Source of the DNA: Actibacterium pelagium
Lineage (GTDB): Bacteria > Pseudomonadota > Alphaproteobacteria > Rhodobacterales > Rhodobacteraceae
DNA length: 64,000 nucleotides
Assembly: GCF_002285415.1 (NCBI RefSeq)
Contig: NZ_NSBU01000007.1
Span: 932,501 to 996,500, forward strand
Direction: 5' to 3'
Of this stretch, positions 11,379 through 20,593 are shown piece by piece. A model generated the notes under the pieces. That model was not told where the DNA came from. It ran no database searches and was given only the letters and a program-made list of their open reading frames with translations. The position numbers were made by a program, and so were the translations under genes. The number at the start of each line of letters is the position of its first letter. Within the stretch, counting starts at the first letter, position 1.

Positions 11379-12538
11379 TTCATCGCTCCCATCATTTCGC
11401 GACCGATCAGCATCCGACGGATTTCGCTGGTCCCTGCCCCGATTTCCATCAGCTTGGCGTCGCGGAAGATGCGGCTGACTGGGGTTTCGTTCATGAAGCC
11501 CATGCCACCCATCGCCTGAACCGCCTGATGCGCAACAACCATCGCCTCTTCCGAGGCATACAGGACGCAAGCCGCAGCGTCTTGGCGGGTCACCTCGCCA
11601 CGATCACAGGCCTTCGCGACCTCGTAAACATAGGCGCGGGCCGAGTTCATCTTGGTGTACATATCGGCGATCTTGCCCTGCATCAGTTGAAAGTCCCCAA
11701 TGGGCTTGCCGAACTGCTTGCGTTCCGCAAGATATGGCATCACCTCATCAAGACAGGCCGCCATGATGCCGGTACCGATGCCCGACAGGACCACTCGTTC
11801 ATAGTCGAGCCCCGACATCAGCACGCGAACGCCTTTGCCTTCTTCACCCAGAACGTTCTCGAAGGGCACTTCGACATCTTCGAAGATCAATTCTGCCGTG
11901 TTGGAGCCGCGCATCCCCAGCTTGTCGAAATGTGCAGACGTGCTGAACCCTTTCATCGTCTTCTCAACGATAAAGGCGGTCATGCCTTTTGATCCCGCCT
12001 CTGGGTCAGTCTTGGCATAAACGACAAGCGTGTCAGCATCAGGACCGTTGGTGATCCAGAACTTGTTGCCGTTCAGCGTGTAATAGCCATTCTTCTTCTC
12101 GGCACGCAGCGACATGGAGACGACATCAGACCCTGCACCGGTTTCCGACATGGCCAAAGCGCCGACGTGTTCCCCCGAAATCAGCTTCGGCAGGTATTTG
12201 GCCTTCTGCTCATCTGTCCCGTTCAGCTTGATCTGGTTCACACACAGGTTCGAATGCGCCCCGTAGGACAAGGAAATCGAAGCGCTGGCACGCGCGATCT
12301 CTTCCGTCACGATGACATGAGCCAGATAGCCCATGCCTGCCCCGCCAAACTCGTCGGGCACGGTGACGCCCAGAAGACCCAAGTCTCCCATTTCGGCCCA
12401 AAGCTCGTTCGGGAATGCGTTGTCCTTGTCCGTCTTGTCCGCGATCGGTTTGACGCGGTCCTGCGCCCACCGATGCACCATATCCCGCAATGCGTTGATC
12501 TCATCGCCCAGGTCGAAGCGCATAGTTGCGTTGAACAT
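11375..12538 (-). CDS. liuA: Isovaleryl-CoA dehydrogenase
   Basis: A 387-residue acyl-CoA dehydrogenase of isovaleryl type, an FAD enzyme oxidising isovaleryl-CoA to 3-methylcrotonyl-CoA. Visible signatures are [38 protein letters not shown] and the C-terminal [20 protein letters not shown], with [14 protein letters not shown]. The Glu of [11 protein letters not shown] matches the IVD catalytic base position. I chose the ATG at 12538, which follows a strong GAGGAGG ribosome-binding site. An upstream ATG (12583) lies before the palindromic operator and is unlikely. First gene of the liu operon. Confidence 0.94.
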   Translation of the reverse strand: MFNATMRFDLGDEINALRDMVHRWAQDRVKPIADKTDKDNAFPNELWAEMGDLGLLGVTVPDEFGGAGMGYLAHVIVTEEIARASASISLSYGAHSNLCVNQIKLNGTDEQKAKYLPKLISGEHVGALAMSETGAGSDVVSMSLRAEKKNGYYTLNGNKFWITNGPDADTLVVYAKTDPEAGSKGMTAFIVEKTMKGFSTSAHFDKLGMRGSNTAELIFEDVEVPFENVLGEEGKGVRVLMSGLDYERVVLSGIGTGIMAACLDEVMPYLAERKQFGKPIGDFQLMQGKIADMYTKMNSARAYVYEVAKACDRGEVTRQDAAACVLYASEEAMVVAHQAVQAMGGMGFMNETPVSRIFRDAKLMEIGAGTSEIRRMLIGREMMGAMK

Positions 12539-12554
12539 GGGATCCTCCTCGCCA

Positions 12555-12576
12555 TTAATGAACGCTTGTTCATTAA
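12555..12576. promoter_or_regulatory. 22-bp palindromic operator candidate for the liu operon
   Basis: Perfect 9-bp arms TTAATGAAC and GTTCATTAA flank a 4-bp GCTT spacer. The site lies 17-38 bp upstream of the isovaleryl-CoA dehydrogenase start, just ahead of its ribosome-binding site. Size, symmetry and AT-rich outer ends look like a TetR-family operator. Dedicated repressors (LiuR, LiuQ) control these genes in other proteobacteria, but no regulator gene is present in this window. Confidence 0.6.
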
Positions 12577-12610
12577 ATGACATGAGTTGCCGATTCCTGC
12601 AATAGGGAAA

Positions 12611-12635
12611 GAAAAAGGGGGGCCGAAGCCCCCCT
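12611..12635 (-). terminator. Rho-independent terminator after nrdJ
   Basis: On the reverse strand a 7-bp G/C stem (GGGGGGC with GCCCCCC) closes on a TTCG tetraloop and is followed by a run of T. It lies about 100 bp beyond the nrdJ stop and insulates the liu operon from nrdJ read-through. Confidence 0.92.
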
Positions 12636-12733
12636 AAGTTTCGCTGATAAGGTTCAATATTAGATACCGCTCGGTGATTTTTTGCCTGCGACCTTATCCG
12701 CGTCAGGGGCGAGCGCACCCGCCCCGGTGACCC

Positions 12734-15700
12734 TTAGGAACAACCAGATGTTGCTCCGCAGGTATTGCATTTCATGCAGGTGCCGTTGCGAACCAGCGTG
12801 TAGTTACCGCAGTCGCCGCACGGATCGCCTTCGTAACCCTGCATCTTCGCCTTGACCCGTTCGTCCATGGTGACGGCACCAACAGCGGTTTCGACTTTGG
12901 TTTCTGTCACCACAGCCTGCACAGAGGCGACCGGATCGGTGGCCGTGTTCAGCGCAGCAGTACTGGACGCCCCACCCTGCAGAACCACCAGTTCTTGCGG
13001 GACGCGGTTCCGCAGATAGCCGCTGGACGCCACTTGCTTCAGCACGTCGATCGGGCTGGAACCTGCGCTTTCCGGTACTTCGGTGAAGTTGCGCTTGCCC
13101 TCTTCCTCACCGCGACCAAGGTCGTCGAAGTGCTGGCCGCCAGGCTTCACATGCGCCAGATCGGTGCGATCCAGATAGCTGATCGCCAGCTCGCGGAAGA
13201 TGTAGTCCAGGATCGAGGTCGCGTTTTTCACGCTGTCGTTGCCCTGAACCATGCCCGCGGGTTCAAACCGGGTGAAGGTGAAGGCTTCGACGAACTCTTC
13301 CAGCGGAACACCATATTGCAGGCCGACCGACACGGCGATGGCAAAGTTGTTCATCATCGCACGGAAGCCAGCGCCTTCCTTGTGCATGTCGATGAAGATT
13401 TCGCCCAGCTTACCGTCACGGTATTCACCGGTCCGCAGATAGACTTTGTGCCCACCAACGATGGCTTTCTGGGTGTAACCACGGCGACGTTCCGGCAGCT
13501 TTTCACGCTCGGACTTGATGATCTCTTTGATCACCACCTTCTCGACGATCTTCTCGGCCAGAACAGCGGCCTTTTCCTGCGTCGAGCCGCTTTCAAGGAT
13601 CTCTTCCGCCTCTTCATCGTCTTCGATCAGGGCAGCGGCGAGCGGCTGCGACAGTTTCGAGCCGTCGCGGTACAGCGCGTTCGCCTTGATGCCAAGCGAC
13701 CAAGACAGTTCGTAGGCCTTCTGGCAGTCCTCGATCGTTGCATCGTTCGGCATGTTGATCGTTTTCGAGATCGCACCCGAGATGAACGACTGCGCTGCAG
13801 CCATCATGGTGATGTGGCTGTCCACGGACAGGAAGCGCTTACCTTTCTTGCCGCACGCATTCGCGCAGTCGAAGACGTTCAGGTGCTCTTCCTTCAGGAA
13901 CGGCGCGCCTTCCAGCGTCATGGTGCCGCAAACGTGGTCGTTGGCCGCGTCAATATCGGCTTTCGAGAAGCCCAAGTGACGCAGAAGGTCGAACGACGGG
14001 TCGTTCAGCTTCTCGGTCGGGATGCCCAGGGTGCCGGCGCAGAACTCTTCACCCAGGGTCCACTGGTTGAAGACGAAGCGAATGTCGAACGCAGTCGGCA
14101 GTGCGGCTTCGATCTTGTCCAGCTGCACTTGTCCGAACCCATGACCCACCAGCGAGGTGTGGTTGATCACCGGGGCGTTGCCCAAGGTGCCATGACCCAC
14201 AGCGTAAGAGATGATCTCTTCGATCTGGGCCGAGCCATAACCCAGCTTCTCAAGTGCCGCGGGAACCGAGCGGTTGATGATCTTGAAGTAACCGCCACCG
14301 GCCAGCTTCTTGAACTTCACCAGCGCGAAGTCAGGTTCGATCCCGGTGGTGTCGCAGTCCATGACCAGACCAATGGTGCCGGTCGGCGCGATTACGGTGG
14401 ATTGCGCGTTGCGATAGCCCCACTTTTCACCCAGCTCCAGCGCGTTGTCCCAAGCCAGTTTTGCCAAGCGTACCAGACGCTTATCCGGGCAATTCGCGTG
14501 ATCCAACGGTACTGGCTTCACGGCCAGATCTTCATACCCTTCGGTGTTTCCATAGGCCGCGTTGCGGTGGTTCCGCATCACGCGCAGCATGTGCTTCGAG
14601 TTACGGGCATAGCTTGGGAACGGACCCAGCTCTGCGGCGATCTCGGCCGAGGTTTCATAGCAGACGCCGGTCATGATCGCGGTCAAGGCACCGGTCAGGG
14701 CACGGCCCTCGTCGCTGTCATAGCCCAGCCCCATGTTCATCAAGAGGCCGCCAATGTTGGCATAGCCAAGACCGGTTGTACGGAAGTCATAGGACAGCTG
14801 CGCAATCTCTTGGCTGGGGAACTGGGCCATCATCACCGAGATTTCCAGCGTCAGCATCCACAGGCGGGTCGCGTAGATATAGTCGTCCGCGTTGAACTGG
14901 CCGTCGTTATAGAAGGTCAACAGGTTCATCGACGCCAGGTTACAAGCCGTGTCGTCAAGGAACATGTACTCCGAACACGGGTTCGAGCCGCGAATTTCGC
15001 CATCTTCCGGGCAGGTGTGCCATGCGTTGACGGTGTCGTGGTACTGGATGCCCGGGTCGGCACAGGCCCATGCGGCGTGGCCAACCTGTTCCCACAGATC
15101 GCGGGCCTTGATGGTCTTGGCAACGGTTCCGTCAGTCCGGCGCAGAAGTTCCCAGTCGCTGTCATCACGAACAGCCTGAAGGAATGCGTCGGTCACGCGG
15201 ATCGAGTTGTTCGAGTTCTGGCCAGCAACGGTACCATAGGCTTCCGAATCCCAGTCGGTGTCGTAGGTCGGGAATTCGATGCTGTCATAGCCCTGCTTGG
15301 CATAATCCAGAACGCGCTTCACGTAAGTCTCTGGGATCGCGACCTTTTTGGCTGAACGGATTGCGGCTTTCAGAGACTCGTTCTTAGACGGATCCACCGC
15401 ATCTTCGCTAGAGCCATCCCATTCGCGGATCGCGCCGAAGATGTCGTTCAGACGCGCTTCGTGCATCTTGGAACCAGCGACAAGGCTTGCCACTTTCTGC
15501 TCTTCTTTCACCTTCCAGGTGATGAATTCTTCGATATCGGGGTGGTCTGCATCACAGATCACCATCTTCGCCGCACGGCGTGTGGTGCCGCCCGATTTAA
15601 TGGCGCCCGCTGCACGGTCACCGATCTTCAGGAAGCCCATCAGGCCCGAGGATTTACCACCGCCCGACAGCGCCTCGCCATCGGCGCGCAAGCTGGAGAA

Positions 15701-16402
15701 GTTAGTGCCGGTGCCCGACCCGTATTTGAACAGACGCGCTTCACGGACCCACAGATCCATAATGCCGCCGTCGCCAACCAGATCGTCTTTCACCGACTGA
15801 ATGAAACACGCGTGGGGCTGCGGGTGCTCATAGGACGATTTCGACTTGGTCAGTTTGCCGGTCTTGTAGTCGACGTAATAGTGACCCTGCGAGGGGCCAT
15901 CGATGCCGTATGCCCAGTGCAGACCGGTGTTGAACCACTGCGGAGAGTTCGGTGCGGCACGCTGCGTGGCCAGCATGTAACGCATTTCATCAAAGTAGAC
16001 GCGCGCGTCTTCTTCGGTCGAAAAGTATCCGCCTTTCCAGCCCCAATACGCCCAAGCACCTGCCAAACGGTCGAAAACTTGTTTGGCAGAGGTTTCGCCA
16101 CCGAAACGCTCGTCCTCTGGCAGCTCTTCCAGAGCTTTCTCATCCGGGACCGACCGCCACAGGAACTCCGGCACGCCTTTCTCACGAACTTTCTTGAGGC
16201 GCGCCGGGACCCCTGCCTTACGGAAATACTTTTGTGCGATCACGTCCGAGGCAACCTGGCTCCACGATGTCGGAACCTCGAGGTTGGGAAGGCTGAACAC
16301 AATCGTGCCGTCGGGATTACGAATCTCTGACGAGGTTTCAGTAAATTCCAAAGCACCGTATGCGCCGGTTTTGCTTTTCGTGAAATTGCGTTCAAACTTC
16401 AT
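12734..16402 (-). CDS. nrdJ: Vitamin B12-dependent (class II) ribonucleotide reductase
   Basis: A 1,222-residue adenosylcobalamin-dependent reductase that makes deoxyribonucleotides without a separate radical subunit. The catalytic barrel has the substrate-site stretch [24 protein letters not shown] and the [31 protein letters not shown] segment typical of NrdJ. It ends in a cysteine cluster [22 protein letters not shown] that resembles a zinc ribbon. The length matches the long alphaproteobacterial form. It stands alone, with a 456-bp upstream region containing NrdR-box-like sequences and a strong terminator behind. It makes the cell depend on cobalamin for DNA synthesis unless another reductase is encoded elsewhere. 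Confidence 0.97.
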   Translation of the reverse strand: MKFERNFTKSKTGAYGALEFTETSSEIRNPDGTIVFSLPNLEVPTSWSQVASDVIAQKYFRKAGVPARLKKVREKGVPEFLWRSVPDEKALEELPEDERFGGETSAKQVFDRLAGAWAYWGWKGGYFSTEEDARVYFDEMRYMLATQRAAPNSPQWFNTGLHWAYGIDGPSQGHYYVDYKTGKLTKSKSSYEHPQPHACFIQSVKDDLVGDGGIMDLWVREARLFKYGSGTGTNFSSLRADGEALSGGGKSSGLMGFLKIGDRAAGAIKSGGTTRRAAKMVICDADHPDIEEFITWKVKEEQKVASLVAGSKMHEARLNDIFGAIREWDGSSEDAVDPSKNESLKAAIRSAKKVAIPETYVKRVLDYAKQGYDSIEFPTYDTDWDSEAYGTVAGQNSNNSIRVTDAFLQAVRDDSDWELLRRTDGTVAKTIKARDLWEQVGHAAWACADPGIQYHDTVNAWHTCPEDGEIRGSNPCSEYMFLDDTACNLASMNLLTFYNDGQFNADDYIYATRLWMLTLEISVMMAQFPSQEIAQLSYDFRTTGLGYANIGGLLMNMGLGYDSDEGRALTGALTAIMTGVCYETSAEIAAELGPFPSYARNSKHMLRVMRNHRNAAYGNTEGYEDLAVKPVPLDHANCPDKRLVRLAKLAWDNALELGEKWGYRNAQSTVIAPTGTIGLVMDCDTTGIEPDFALVKFKKLAGGGYFKIINRSVPAALEKLGYGSAQIEEIISYAVGHGTLGNAPVINHTSLVGHGFGQVQLDKIEAALPTAFDIRFVFNQWTLGEEFCAGTLGIPTEKLNDPSFDLLRHLGFSKADIDAANDHVCGTMTLEGAPFLKEEHLNVFDCANACGKKGKRFLSVDSHITMMAAAQSFISGAISKTINMPNDATIEDCQKAYELSWSLGIKANALYRDGSKLSQPLAAALIEDDEEAEEILESGSTQEKAAVLAEKIVEKVVIKEIIKSEREKLPERRRGYTQKAIVGGHKVYLRTGEYRDGKLGEIFIDMHKEGAGFRAMMNNFAIAVSVGLQYGVPLEEFVEAFTFTRFEPAGMVQGNDSVKNATSILDYIFRELAISYLDRTDLAHVKPGGQHFDDLGRGEEEGKRNFTEVPESAGSSPIDVLKQVASSGYLRNRVPQELVVLQGGASSTAALNTATDPVASVQAVVTETKVETAVGAVTMDERVKAKMQGYEGDPCGDCGNYTLVRNGTCMKCNTCGATSGCS

Positions 16403-16573
16403 GACGTGCCCCGTCGTTAATCGTTTCTTGTCACCGCGAGGTTTCCCCTCGGCTAAATTCCCTTGATACGCAGAGACTAAACGACACCGATCGCGTGAAT
16501 CTCACGCGAGACACAGACTCGCCCCACTCAGACGAGCTAGATCTTGGTAATCTTATCCCTGCTGCAGCCGCTC

Positions 16574-16589
16574 TCACTATATCTTGTGG
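16574..16589 (-). promoter_or_regulatory. NrdR-box-like site proximal to nrdJ
   Basis: The plus strand reads tCACTATATCTTGTGG. It agrees with the published NrdR-box consensus acaCwAtATaTwGtgt at about 13 of 16 positions, including the C, the central ATAT-type core and the G. On the transcribed strand it contains TATAGT, which could serve as a -10 element. A second box at the usual spacing of about 31 bp is only weak. Confidence 0.6.
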
Positions 16590-16769
16590 TTGAGCCGCGA
16601 ACCCCTACAAACTGACGTATCCACCCATAGCTGGTCAACGAAAAAATTTCACATTTCGGCGGGAAAATTCTGTTGACCGGAAGTGGTTTTTGAACCGAAC
16701 CGAATCGTAAAGTGATTCACTAAATCATTGCCTAAAAATACACCAATTAGTGGCCAGCGAGATTTTCGC

Positions 16770-16785
16770 ACACAATATATAGACT
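16770..16785 (-). promoter_or_regulatory. NrdR-box-like site distal to nrdJ
   Basis: The plus strand reads ACACAATATATAGACT, matching the NrdR consensus at the first 13 of 16 positions. It lies about 370 bp upstream of nrdJ and 196 bp from the proximal box, which is an unusual distance since NrdR boxes normally come in close pairs. A degenerate partner may start at 16740. Confidence 0.55.
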
Positions 16786-16800
16786 TAGCGTAGAACCTTG

Positions 16801-16852
16801 AGAAATAGGATGAATTCCTTCTGCGCTGCAGAGAGGGAATTCGCCTATTTCT
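16801..16852. repeat. Long near-perfect hairpin beside tRNA-Pro
   Basis: Three nested stems with small internal loops: AGAAATAGG (16801-16809) with CCTATTTCT (16844-16852), GAATTCC (16812-16818) with GGAATTC (16836-16842), and TCTGC (16820-16824) with GCAGA (16828-16832). That is 21 paired bases in 52. It starts 6 nt beyond the encoded CCA end of the tRNA. No T-run follows on either strand, so it is not an ordinary terminator. It may be a 3' processing or end structure of the tRNA transcript, or a protein-binding palindrome. Confidence 0.7.
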
Positions 16853-16858
16853 TGGAAA

Positions 16859-16935
16859 TGGTCGGGACGGCAAGATTCGAACTTGCGACCTACGGTACCC
16901 AAAACCGTCGCGCTACCAGGCTGCGCTACGCCCCG
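16859..16935 (-). tRNA. tRNA-Pro (anticodon TGG)
   Basis: The 77-nt reverse-strand sequence folds as a cloverleaf. The acceptor arms CGGGGCG and CGTCCCG pair with one G-T wobble. The D-loop contains CCTGGTAGC. The anticodon stem ACGGT/ACCGT encloses the loop TTTGGGT with anticodon TGG. The T-arm is GCAAG-TTCGAAT-CTTGC, and CCA is encoded at the 3' end. It reads CCA/CCG-type proline codons. Confidence 0.97.
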
Positions 16936-17036
16936 ACTTCGGCCGCAGTCCTATCCTGCAAAGGAGAGAAAGAAAAGGCTCTATTTTAAGTGCGCAGAGA
17001 AAGATCCATTTTGACGTGCCTCAGACGGAAATACCC

Positions 17037-17531
17037 TTATTTTCCGCAAGGCCAAACTGCGCTGCGCTGGTCAAAGGCCTCGTGACGCAACACATCGCCT
17101 ACTTCCAGACCCAACCGGCGAGACAGCCCTCCGTTGATCTCAAGCACGGCTAAGATGTTGTCCCCGCCGGGAATCGGTGTTTCGTCCAGCGGGATGGCGT
17201 TTTCATGGATTCGCGCAATTGTCCCAGTCGAATCGACGAAAAGCATATCCAGCGGGATCAGCGTGTTCCGCATCCAGAATGCGACGGATCGGGGACTTTC
17301 ATAGACGAACAACATACCAGCGGCGTTCGGCAGCGACTCGCGAAACATCAGCCCCTGTGCCCGCTCATCCTCATCATCGGCAACTTCGATGTTGAAGCGC
17401 GCTTTCCCAAAGTCACCTTTGATCGTGACGACAGACGGGCTGCACCCGGCAAACGCGGGTGTCGAAAGGCCTGCAATTAGAGGAAAAAGAAAGGCTAACT
17501 GCCCGAAGATCGATCCAACGCGCTTTCCCAT
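17037..17531 (-). CDS. DUF192-family exported protein
   Basis: A 164-residue protein with an N-terminal signal peptide (hydrophobic core AFLFPLIAGLSTPAFA, cleavage likely after AFA). The mature part has the DUF192 signatures ERAQGLMFRESLPNAAGMLFVYE, SVAFWMRNTLIPLDMLFVD and the closing GGLSRRLGLEVGD. DUF192 is widespread, small and of unknown biochemical role. The start lies 37 bp inside the end of the double cold-shock gene upstream, in another frame, so the two are probably co-transcribed. No better start is visible downstream that keeps the signal peptide. Confidence 0.85.
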   Translation of the reverse strand: MGKRVGSIFGQLAFLFPLIAGLSTPAFAGCSPSVVTIKGDFGKARFNIEVADDEDERAQGLMFRESLPNAAGMLFVYESPRSVAFWMRNTLIPLDMLFVDSTGTIARIHENAIPLDETPIPGGDNILAVLEINGGLSRRLGLEVGDVLRHEAFDQRSAVWPCGK

Positions 17532-18025
17532 GGTTTCACCACCGTGGCCATCCGGCCTCTTTTACCATCAACAACGCGCAGGCACACAGCCTCGCCCGGT
17601 TGCAAATCAGCCAGACCCGAACGGCGCAAGACCTCAACATGCACGAAAATGTCATCGTCATCACCGAAAATATTCGCAAACCCGAATCCTTTGGCTTTAT
17701 CGAACCACTTCACCCGCGCCGGTTCCAGCGGTAGTGAGTCGTCGTCGGCAAAGTGCCCATCCGTGATTTCAGCCAGTGGAGATTGATCGGCAGGTTCAGG
17801 CGGGTCAATGTGCAAGACCCGTGTCGCCTGAACACCGCGGTCGGTCTTCTGAACCTCGATGTCTATCCCGGAATCATCCGCGACAGAGCTTTGACCGAAG
17901 TTGCGCAAGACATTGGCATGCAGAAGGATATCGGGGCCTCCGCTGTCAGCTACCACAAACCCGAAGCCCTTTGTCGGATCGAACCACTTCACACGGCCAT
18001 GTACCGAGGTGGTGCTATTATCCAT
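17495..18025 (-). CDS. Double cold-shock-domain protein
   Basis: A 176-residue cytoplasmic protein with two CSD folds. The first (about residues 8-75) has GRVKWFDPTKGFGFVVAD, and the second (about 107-170) has ARVKWFDKAKGFGFANIFGDDDDIFVH. They carry the RNP1-like and RNP2-like aromatic patches that bind single-stranded RNA or DNA. An acidic linker of about 30 residues separates them. This two-domain layout is common in alphaproteobacteria. I start at the ATG at 18025; a TTG four codons upstream is possible. The likely role is RNA chaperone or regulator, not necessarily cold-induced. It overlaps the DUF192 gene by 37 bp. Confidence 0.88.
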   Translation of the reverse strand: MDNSTTSVHGRVKWFDPTKGFGFVVADSGGPDILLHANVLRNFGQSSVADDSGIDIEVQKTDRGVQATRVLHIDPPEPADQSPLAEITDGHFADDDSLPLEPARVKWFDKAKGFGFANIFGDDDDIFVHVEVLRRSGLADLQPGEAVCLRVVDGKRGRMATVVKPWESALDRSSGS

Positions 18026-18152
18026 GGGGTCGTCCAACGCTAAAACACCTTACGCTGCGCATATCCCTTGCGCTCAAAATGACTGTCACGACCGGGCTTT
18101 CAAGCTATCCTTTTGAGAAGAACGCCTTACAACCCATTAAATTTATTAGTAT

Positions 18153-18758
18153 TCAGGGGTTTAGCCGCTCGATATTCCAAGCGTCCCCAACTTCTTTTCG
18201 CGTCCACCGAAACCTGTCGTGCAACCGAAAGGCTCCGTCTGCCCAAAATTCTATCTCAAAGGGTTCGATTCGATATCCACCCCAGAATGGCGGCCGATCC
18301 GGATCTGTCCCTTTTTCCAAGGTGACCTGTGCCACCTTGGCCATCAAACTGGCCCGCGATGCCAGCGGCTTTGACTGGTCCGAGGCCCATGCCCCTAACC
18401 TACTCTTTAATGACCGCGACTTGTAATAAGCATCGGCCATTGGCCCTTCTTCTCGCGTGACGCGACCACGGACACGAAGCTGCCGTCTAAGCGACTTCCA
18501 GTGTAACACAAAGGAAGCAAAGCCAGAGTCCTCTATTTCCGTAGCTTTAACGCTACCATAATTAGTGTAAAAAACGAAACAGTCCGGTTCAATGCTCTTC
18601 AAAAGGACCATTCGCACGTTAGGTCGGCCGTCCGCATCAACGGTCGAAAGCGCCATTGCATTGGGGTCATTGACCTCTGAAGCCTCGGCCTCGCTTAACC
18701 AGCTTTGCGCGATCATAAAGGGGTCTTCCCCTGCGAATATCCCTGTTCTGTCCGACAT
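18153..18758 (-). CDS. pdxH: Pyridoxamine/pyridoxine 5'-phosphate oxidase
   Basis: A 201-residue FMN enzyme making pyridoxal 5'-phosphate. Motifs include [29 protein letters not shown] (FMN and substrate contacts), [17 protein letters not shown] and the C-terminal [16 protein letters not shown]...RLHDRFRW signature ending NIERLNP. The length is usual. Its codons are somewhat more AT-rich than those of its neighbours. It is divergent from fabI across a 138-bp intergenic region. Confidence 0.95.
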   Translation of the reverse strand: MSDRTGIFAGEDPFMIAQSWLSEAEASEVNDPNAMALSTVDADGRPNVRMVLLKSIEPDCFVFYTNYGSVKATEIEDSGFASFVLHWKSLRRQLRVRGRVTREEGPMADAYYKSRSLKSRLGAWASDQSKPLASRASLMAKVAQVTLEKGTDPDRPPFWGGYRIEPFEIEFWADGAFRLHDRFRWTRKEVGDAWNIERLNP

Positions 18759-18821
18759 AGAGGCCTCTTGAGTAGTGCTTGTTGTGGGTCAGGCGATTTC
18801 CGGTCGCTACTTCGCGCGCAG

Positions 18822-18841
18822 ATTGCTTCACTCTTGAAGCA
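18822..18841. promoter_or_regulatory. Inverted repeat in the pdxH-fabI divergent region
   Basis: Perfect 8-bp arms TTGCTTCA and TGAAGCAA enclose CTCT. The right arm overlaps TTGAAG, a plausible -35 element for fabI with TAAACC 17 bp downstream. It is a candidate operator for a lipid-synthesis regulator; no regulator gene is nearby. Confidence 0.45.
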
Positions 18842-18896
18842 AGGTGTCAGATCACCTAAACCCGATCTCAATGAAAACATGCTCTAGGGATGAAAG

Positions 18897-19715
18897 ATGT
18901 CAAGCAACCTGATGCAAGGAAAACGCGGCCTGATCATGGGTCTGGCCAACGACAAATCCATCGCTTGGGGCATCGCCAAAGCCTGTGCTGACGCGGGCGC
19001 TGAGCTGGCTTTCTCGTACCAAGGGGATGCGTTGCGAAAGCGGGTTGGACCGCTGGCGGCGCAACTGGGCTCTGATCTGGTGATCGAATGCGACGTGACC
19101 AACACCGAGTCCATGGACGCCCTGTTCGCCGAACTCGAAGCCAAGTGGGGCAAACTGGATTTTGTTGTCCACGCGATCGGCTTCTCGGACAAGTCTGAAC
19201 TGCGCGGCCGCTATGTCGACACCAGCGCCGAGAACTTCCAGATGACCATGGACATCTCGGTCTACTCTTTCACAGCCGTTGTGCAGCGCGCTGAAAAGCT
19301 GATGACCGACGGCGGCTCCTGCCTGACACTGACGTATTATGGCGCAGAACAGGTTATGCCCCATTACAACGTTATGGGCGTGGCGAAAGCCGCACTGGAA
19401 GCTTCGGTCAAATATCTGGCAGAGGATCTTGGCAAAGACGGCATCCGCGTAAACGCGATCTCGGCTGGCCCGATCAAAACACTTGCCGCCAGCGGCATCG
19501 GCGATTTCCGCTATATCCTGAAGTGGAACGAGCTGAACTCGCCCCTGCGCCGCAACGTGACACAGGACGAGGTCGGCAAATCGGCGCTCTACCTGCTGTC
19601 CGATCTGGGTTCTGGCGTCACGGGTGAGAACCTGCACGTCGATGCTGGTTACCACGTGGTCGGCATGAAAGCCGTCGACGCCCCGGATATCGACGCCGTC
19701 ACCGGGCGCAAATAA
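18897..19715 (+). CDS. fabI: Enoyl-[acyl-carrier-protein] reductase (NADH)
   Basis: A 272-residue short-chain-reductase-like enzyme that reduces enoyl-ACP in the last step of each fatty acid elongation cycle. It has the FabI glycine pattern GLANDKSIAWGIAKA (15-29), VVHAIGFSDK, and the active-site stretch YYGAEQVMPHYNVMGVAK, in which Tyr147, Tyr157 and Lys164 correspond to the catalytic residues. NAISAGPIKTLAASGI matches the substrate-loop region that triclosan contacts in the family. The ATG follows a GGGATGAAAG leader. It is monocistronic, ending in a 7-bp GC hairpin shared with the convergent L,D-transpeptidase gene. Confidence 0.95.
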   Translation: MSSNLMQGKRGLIMGLANDKSIAWGIAKACADAGAELAFSYQGDALRKRVGPLAAQLGSDLVIECDVTNTESMDALFAELEAKWGKLDFVVHAIGFSDKSELRGRYVDTSAENFQMTMDISVYSFTAVVQRAEKLMTDGGSCLTLTYYGAEQVMPHYNVMGVAKAALEASVKYLAEDLGKDGIRVNAISAGPIKTLAASGIGDFRYILKWNELNSPLRRNVTQDEVGKSALYLLSDLGSGVTGENLHVDAGYHVVGMKAVDAPDIDAVTGRK

Positions 19716-19725
19716 GAATAGATTT

Positions 19726-19744
19726 GGGCGGCGACTAGCCGCCC
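19726..19744. terminator. GC-rich hairpin between convergent fabI and L,D-transpeptidase genes
   Basis: Arms GGGCGGC and GCCGCCC around GACTA. It overlaps the stop of the reverse-strand gene. No T-run follows on either side, so termination strength is uncertain. Confidence 0.4.
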
Positions 19745-20478
19745 GCAATTTGATAGTGCCGCCCGGTCATCTCGACCTGCGGCACTTTCTTTTTGGTCTC
19801 GAAAGCTTGGTAAGCCTCTGCGATTTCAGACCAAAACCCATGCCACCGGTGCCCTTCAGCCTTGGCCAGGCGCCTCTCTGTCATTCGGAACGGAAAGGCA
19901 TGAACAGGGACATGGTCCTGCCCTGCTCGCAGCGCGGCTTCGACCATCACATAGATCTCTTCAATCGCCGGATCGGTCATCGCGTAGCACCCGATTGAAA
20001 CGCAGGCCCCATGCACCATCAGAAACGACCCCGTGCGCCCATGCGCGCGGTCAAACGCGTTTGGAAAGCCCAGATTGAAGGACAGATGATAGGACGACCA
20101 AGGGTTCAGGCTGTCCTGGCGCACTTGATAGAACCCTTCGGGCGCTTGCCGGTCCCCTTCTCTTAGCTTCGGGCCAAGCCCACCAGAGTAGCGGCAGATC
20201 GGATAGGTCTTGAACAGGTCATAGGTCTCGCCGTTGCGCACCCATACCTCTAGCTCGGCTTCTTCCTTAAACAGGCGCAGATACAGATCAGAGCCAAACT
20301 CCAACCCTGCCTCGGCCAATGCAGACGTCAGAATTGGTCGCTGCTCAGCACGGATTTCTGCAATCGGGCGTTTCGGCAGATCAATGACCGGCGAACGGTC
20401 ACGGAAAGAGATCATGGCGATCGCCCCGACCGCACTGAACACCGCGAGCCCCAAAATAGCCCTGCGAAGAAGACGCAT
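19735..20478 (-). CDS. Membrane-anchored L,D-transpeptidase (YkuD/YafK-type)
   Basis: 247 residues. An N-terminal hydrophobic segment (about 6-23) follows RLLRR, so it is anchored in or exported across the inner membrane. The catalytic YkuD motif reads [16 protein letters not shown], with the His and nucleophile Cys in the HGxxxSxGC pattern. In this family the enzyme makes or edits 3-3 crosslinks, or attaches or releases proteins from peptidoglycan. The frame is open further upstream, but the ATG at 20478 has an AGGGCAGGG leader and places the anchor at the N-terminus. Fairly sure of family, not of substrate. Confidence 0.85.
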   Translation of the reverse strand: MRLLRRAILGLAVFSAVGAIAMISFRDRSPVIDLPKRPIAEIRAEQRPILTSALAEAGLEFGSDLYLRLFKEEAELEVWVRNGETYDLFKTYPICRYSGGLGPKLREGDRQAPEGFYQVRQDSLNPWSSYHLSFNLGFPNAFDRAHGRTGSFLMVHGACVSIGCYAMTDPAIEEIYVMVEAALRAGQDHVPVHAFPFRMTERRLAKAEGHRWHGFWSEIAEAYQAFETKKKVPQVEMTGRHYQIAGG

Positions 20479-20593
20479 ATACCCTGCCCTTTTTGTTTTC
20501 CTATACATGCGCATGACGCTTGACGATTGCCACCCCCGGCCAGACAGCTTATCTCTGACCTGCGAAAAACTGCTTATAAGAAGAGAGTCACTC

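Larger units (their letters stand above)
16403..16858. other. 456-bp non-coding region between nrdJ and tRNA-Pro
   Basis: This is the only gene-free stretch above 300 bp. It is more AT-rich than its surroundings and has no convincing ORF on either strand. In reverse-strand order it holds a 52-nt hairpin (16801-16852), two NrdR-box-like sites (16770-16785 and 16574-16589) and a small hairpin at 16491-16509 with arms TCGCGTGA and TCACGCGA around an ATC loop. I looked for a cobalamin-riboswitch B12 box and did not see one. The likely content is the nrdJ promoter, operators and a long 5' leader. Confidence 0.6.

Noticed and set aside
12995-15355. Very long plus-strand open frame (786 codons) opposite nrdJ
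   Set aside because: It is a shadow of nrdJ. The reverse strand has full-length family motifs, whereas this frame gives an Arg/His/Val-rich product with no recognisable domain. Such frames are common in GC-rich genomes.
16403-16858. Possible cobalamin riboswitch upstream of nrdJ
   Set aside because: No B12-box consensus is visible, and a B12-dependent reductase would not be expected to be shut off by B12.
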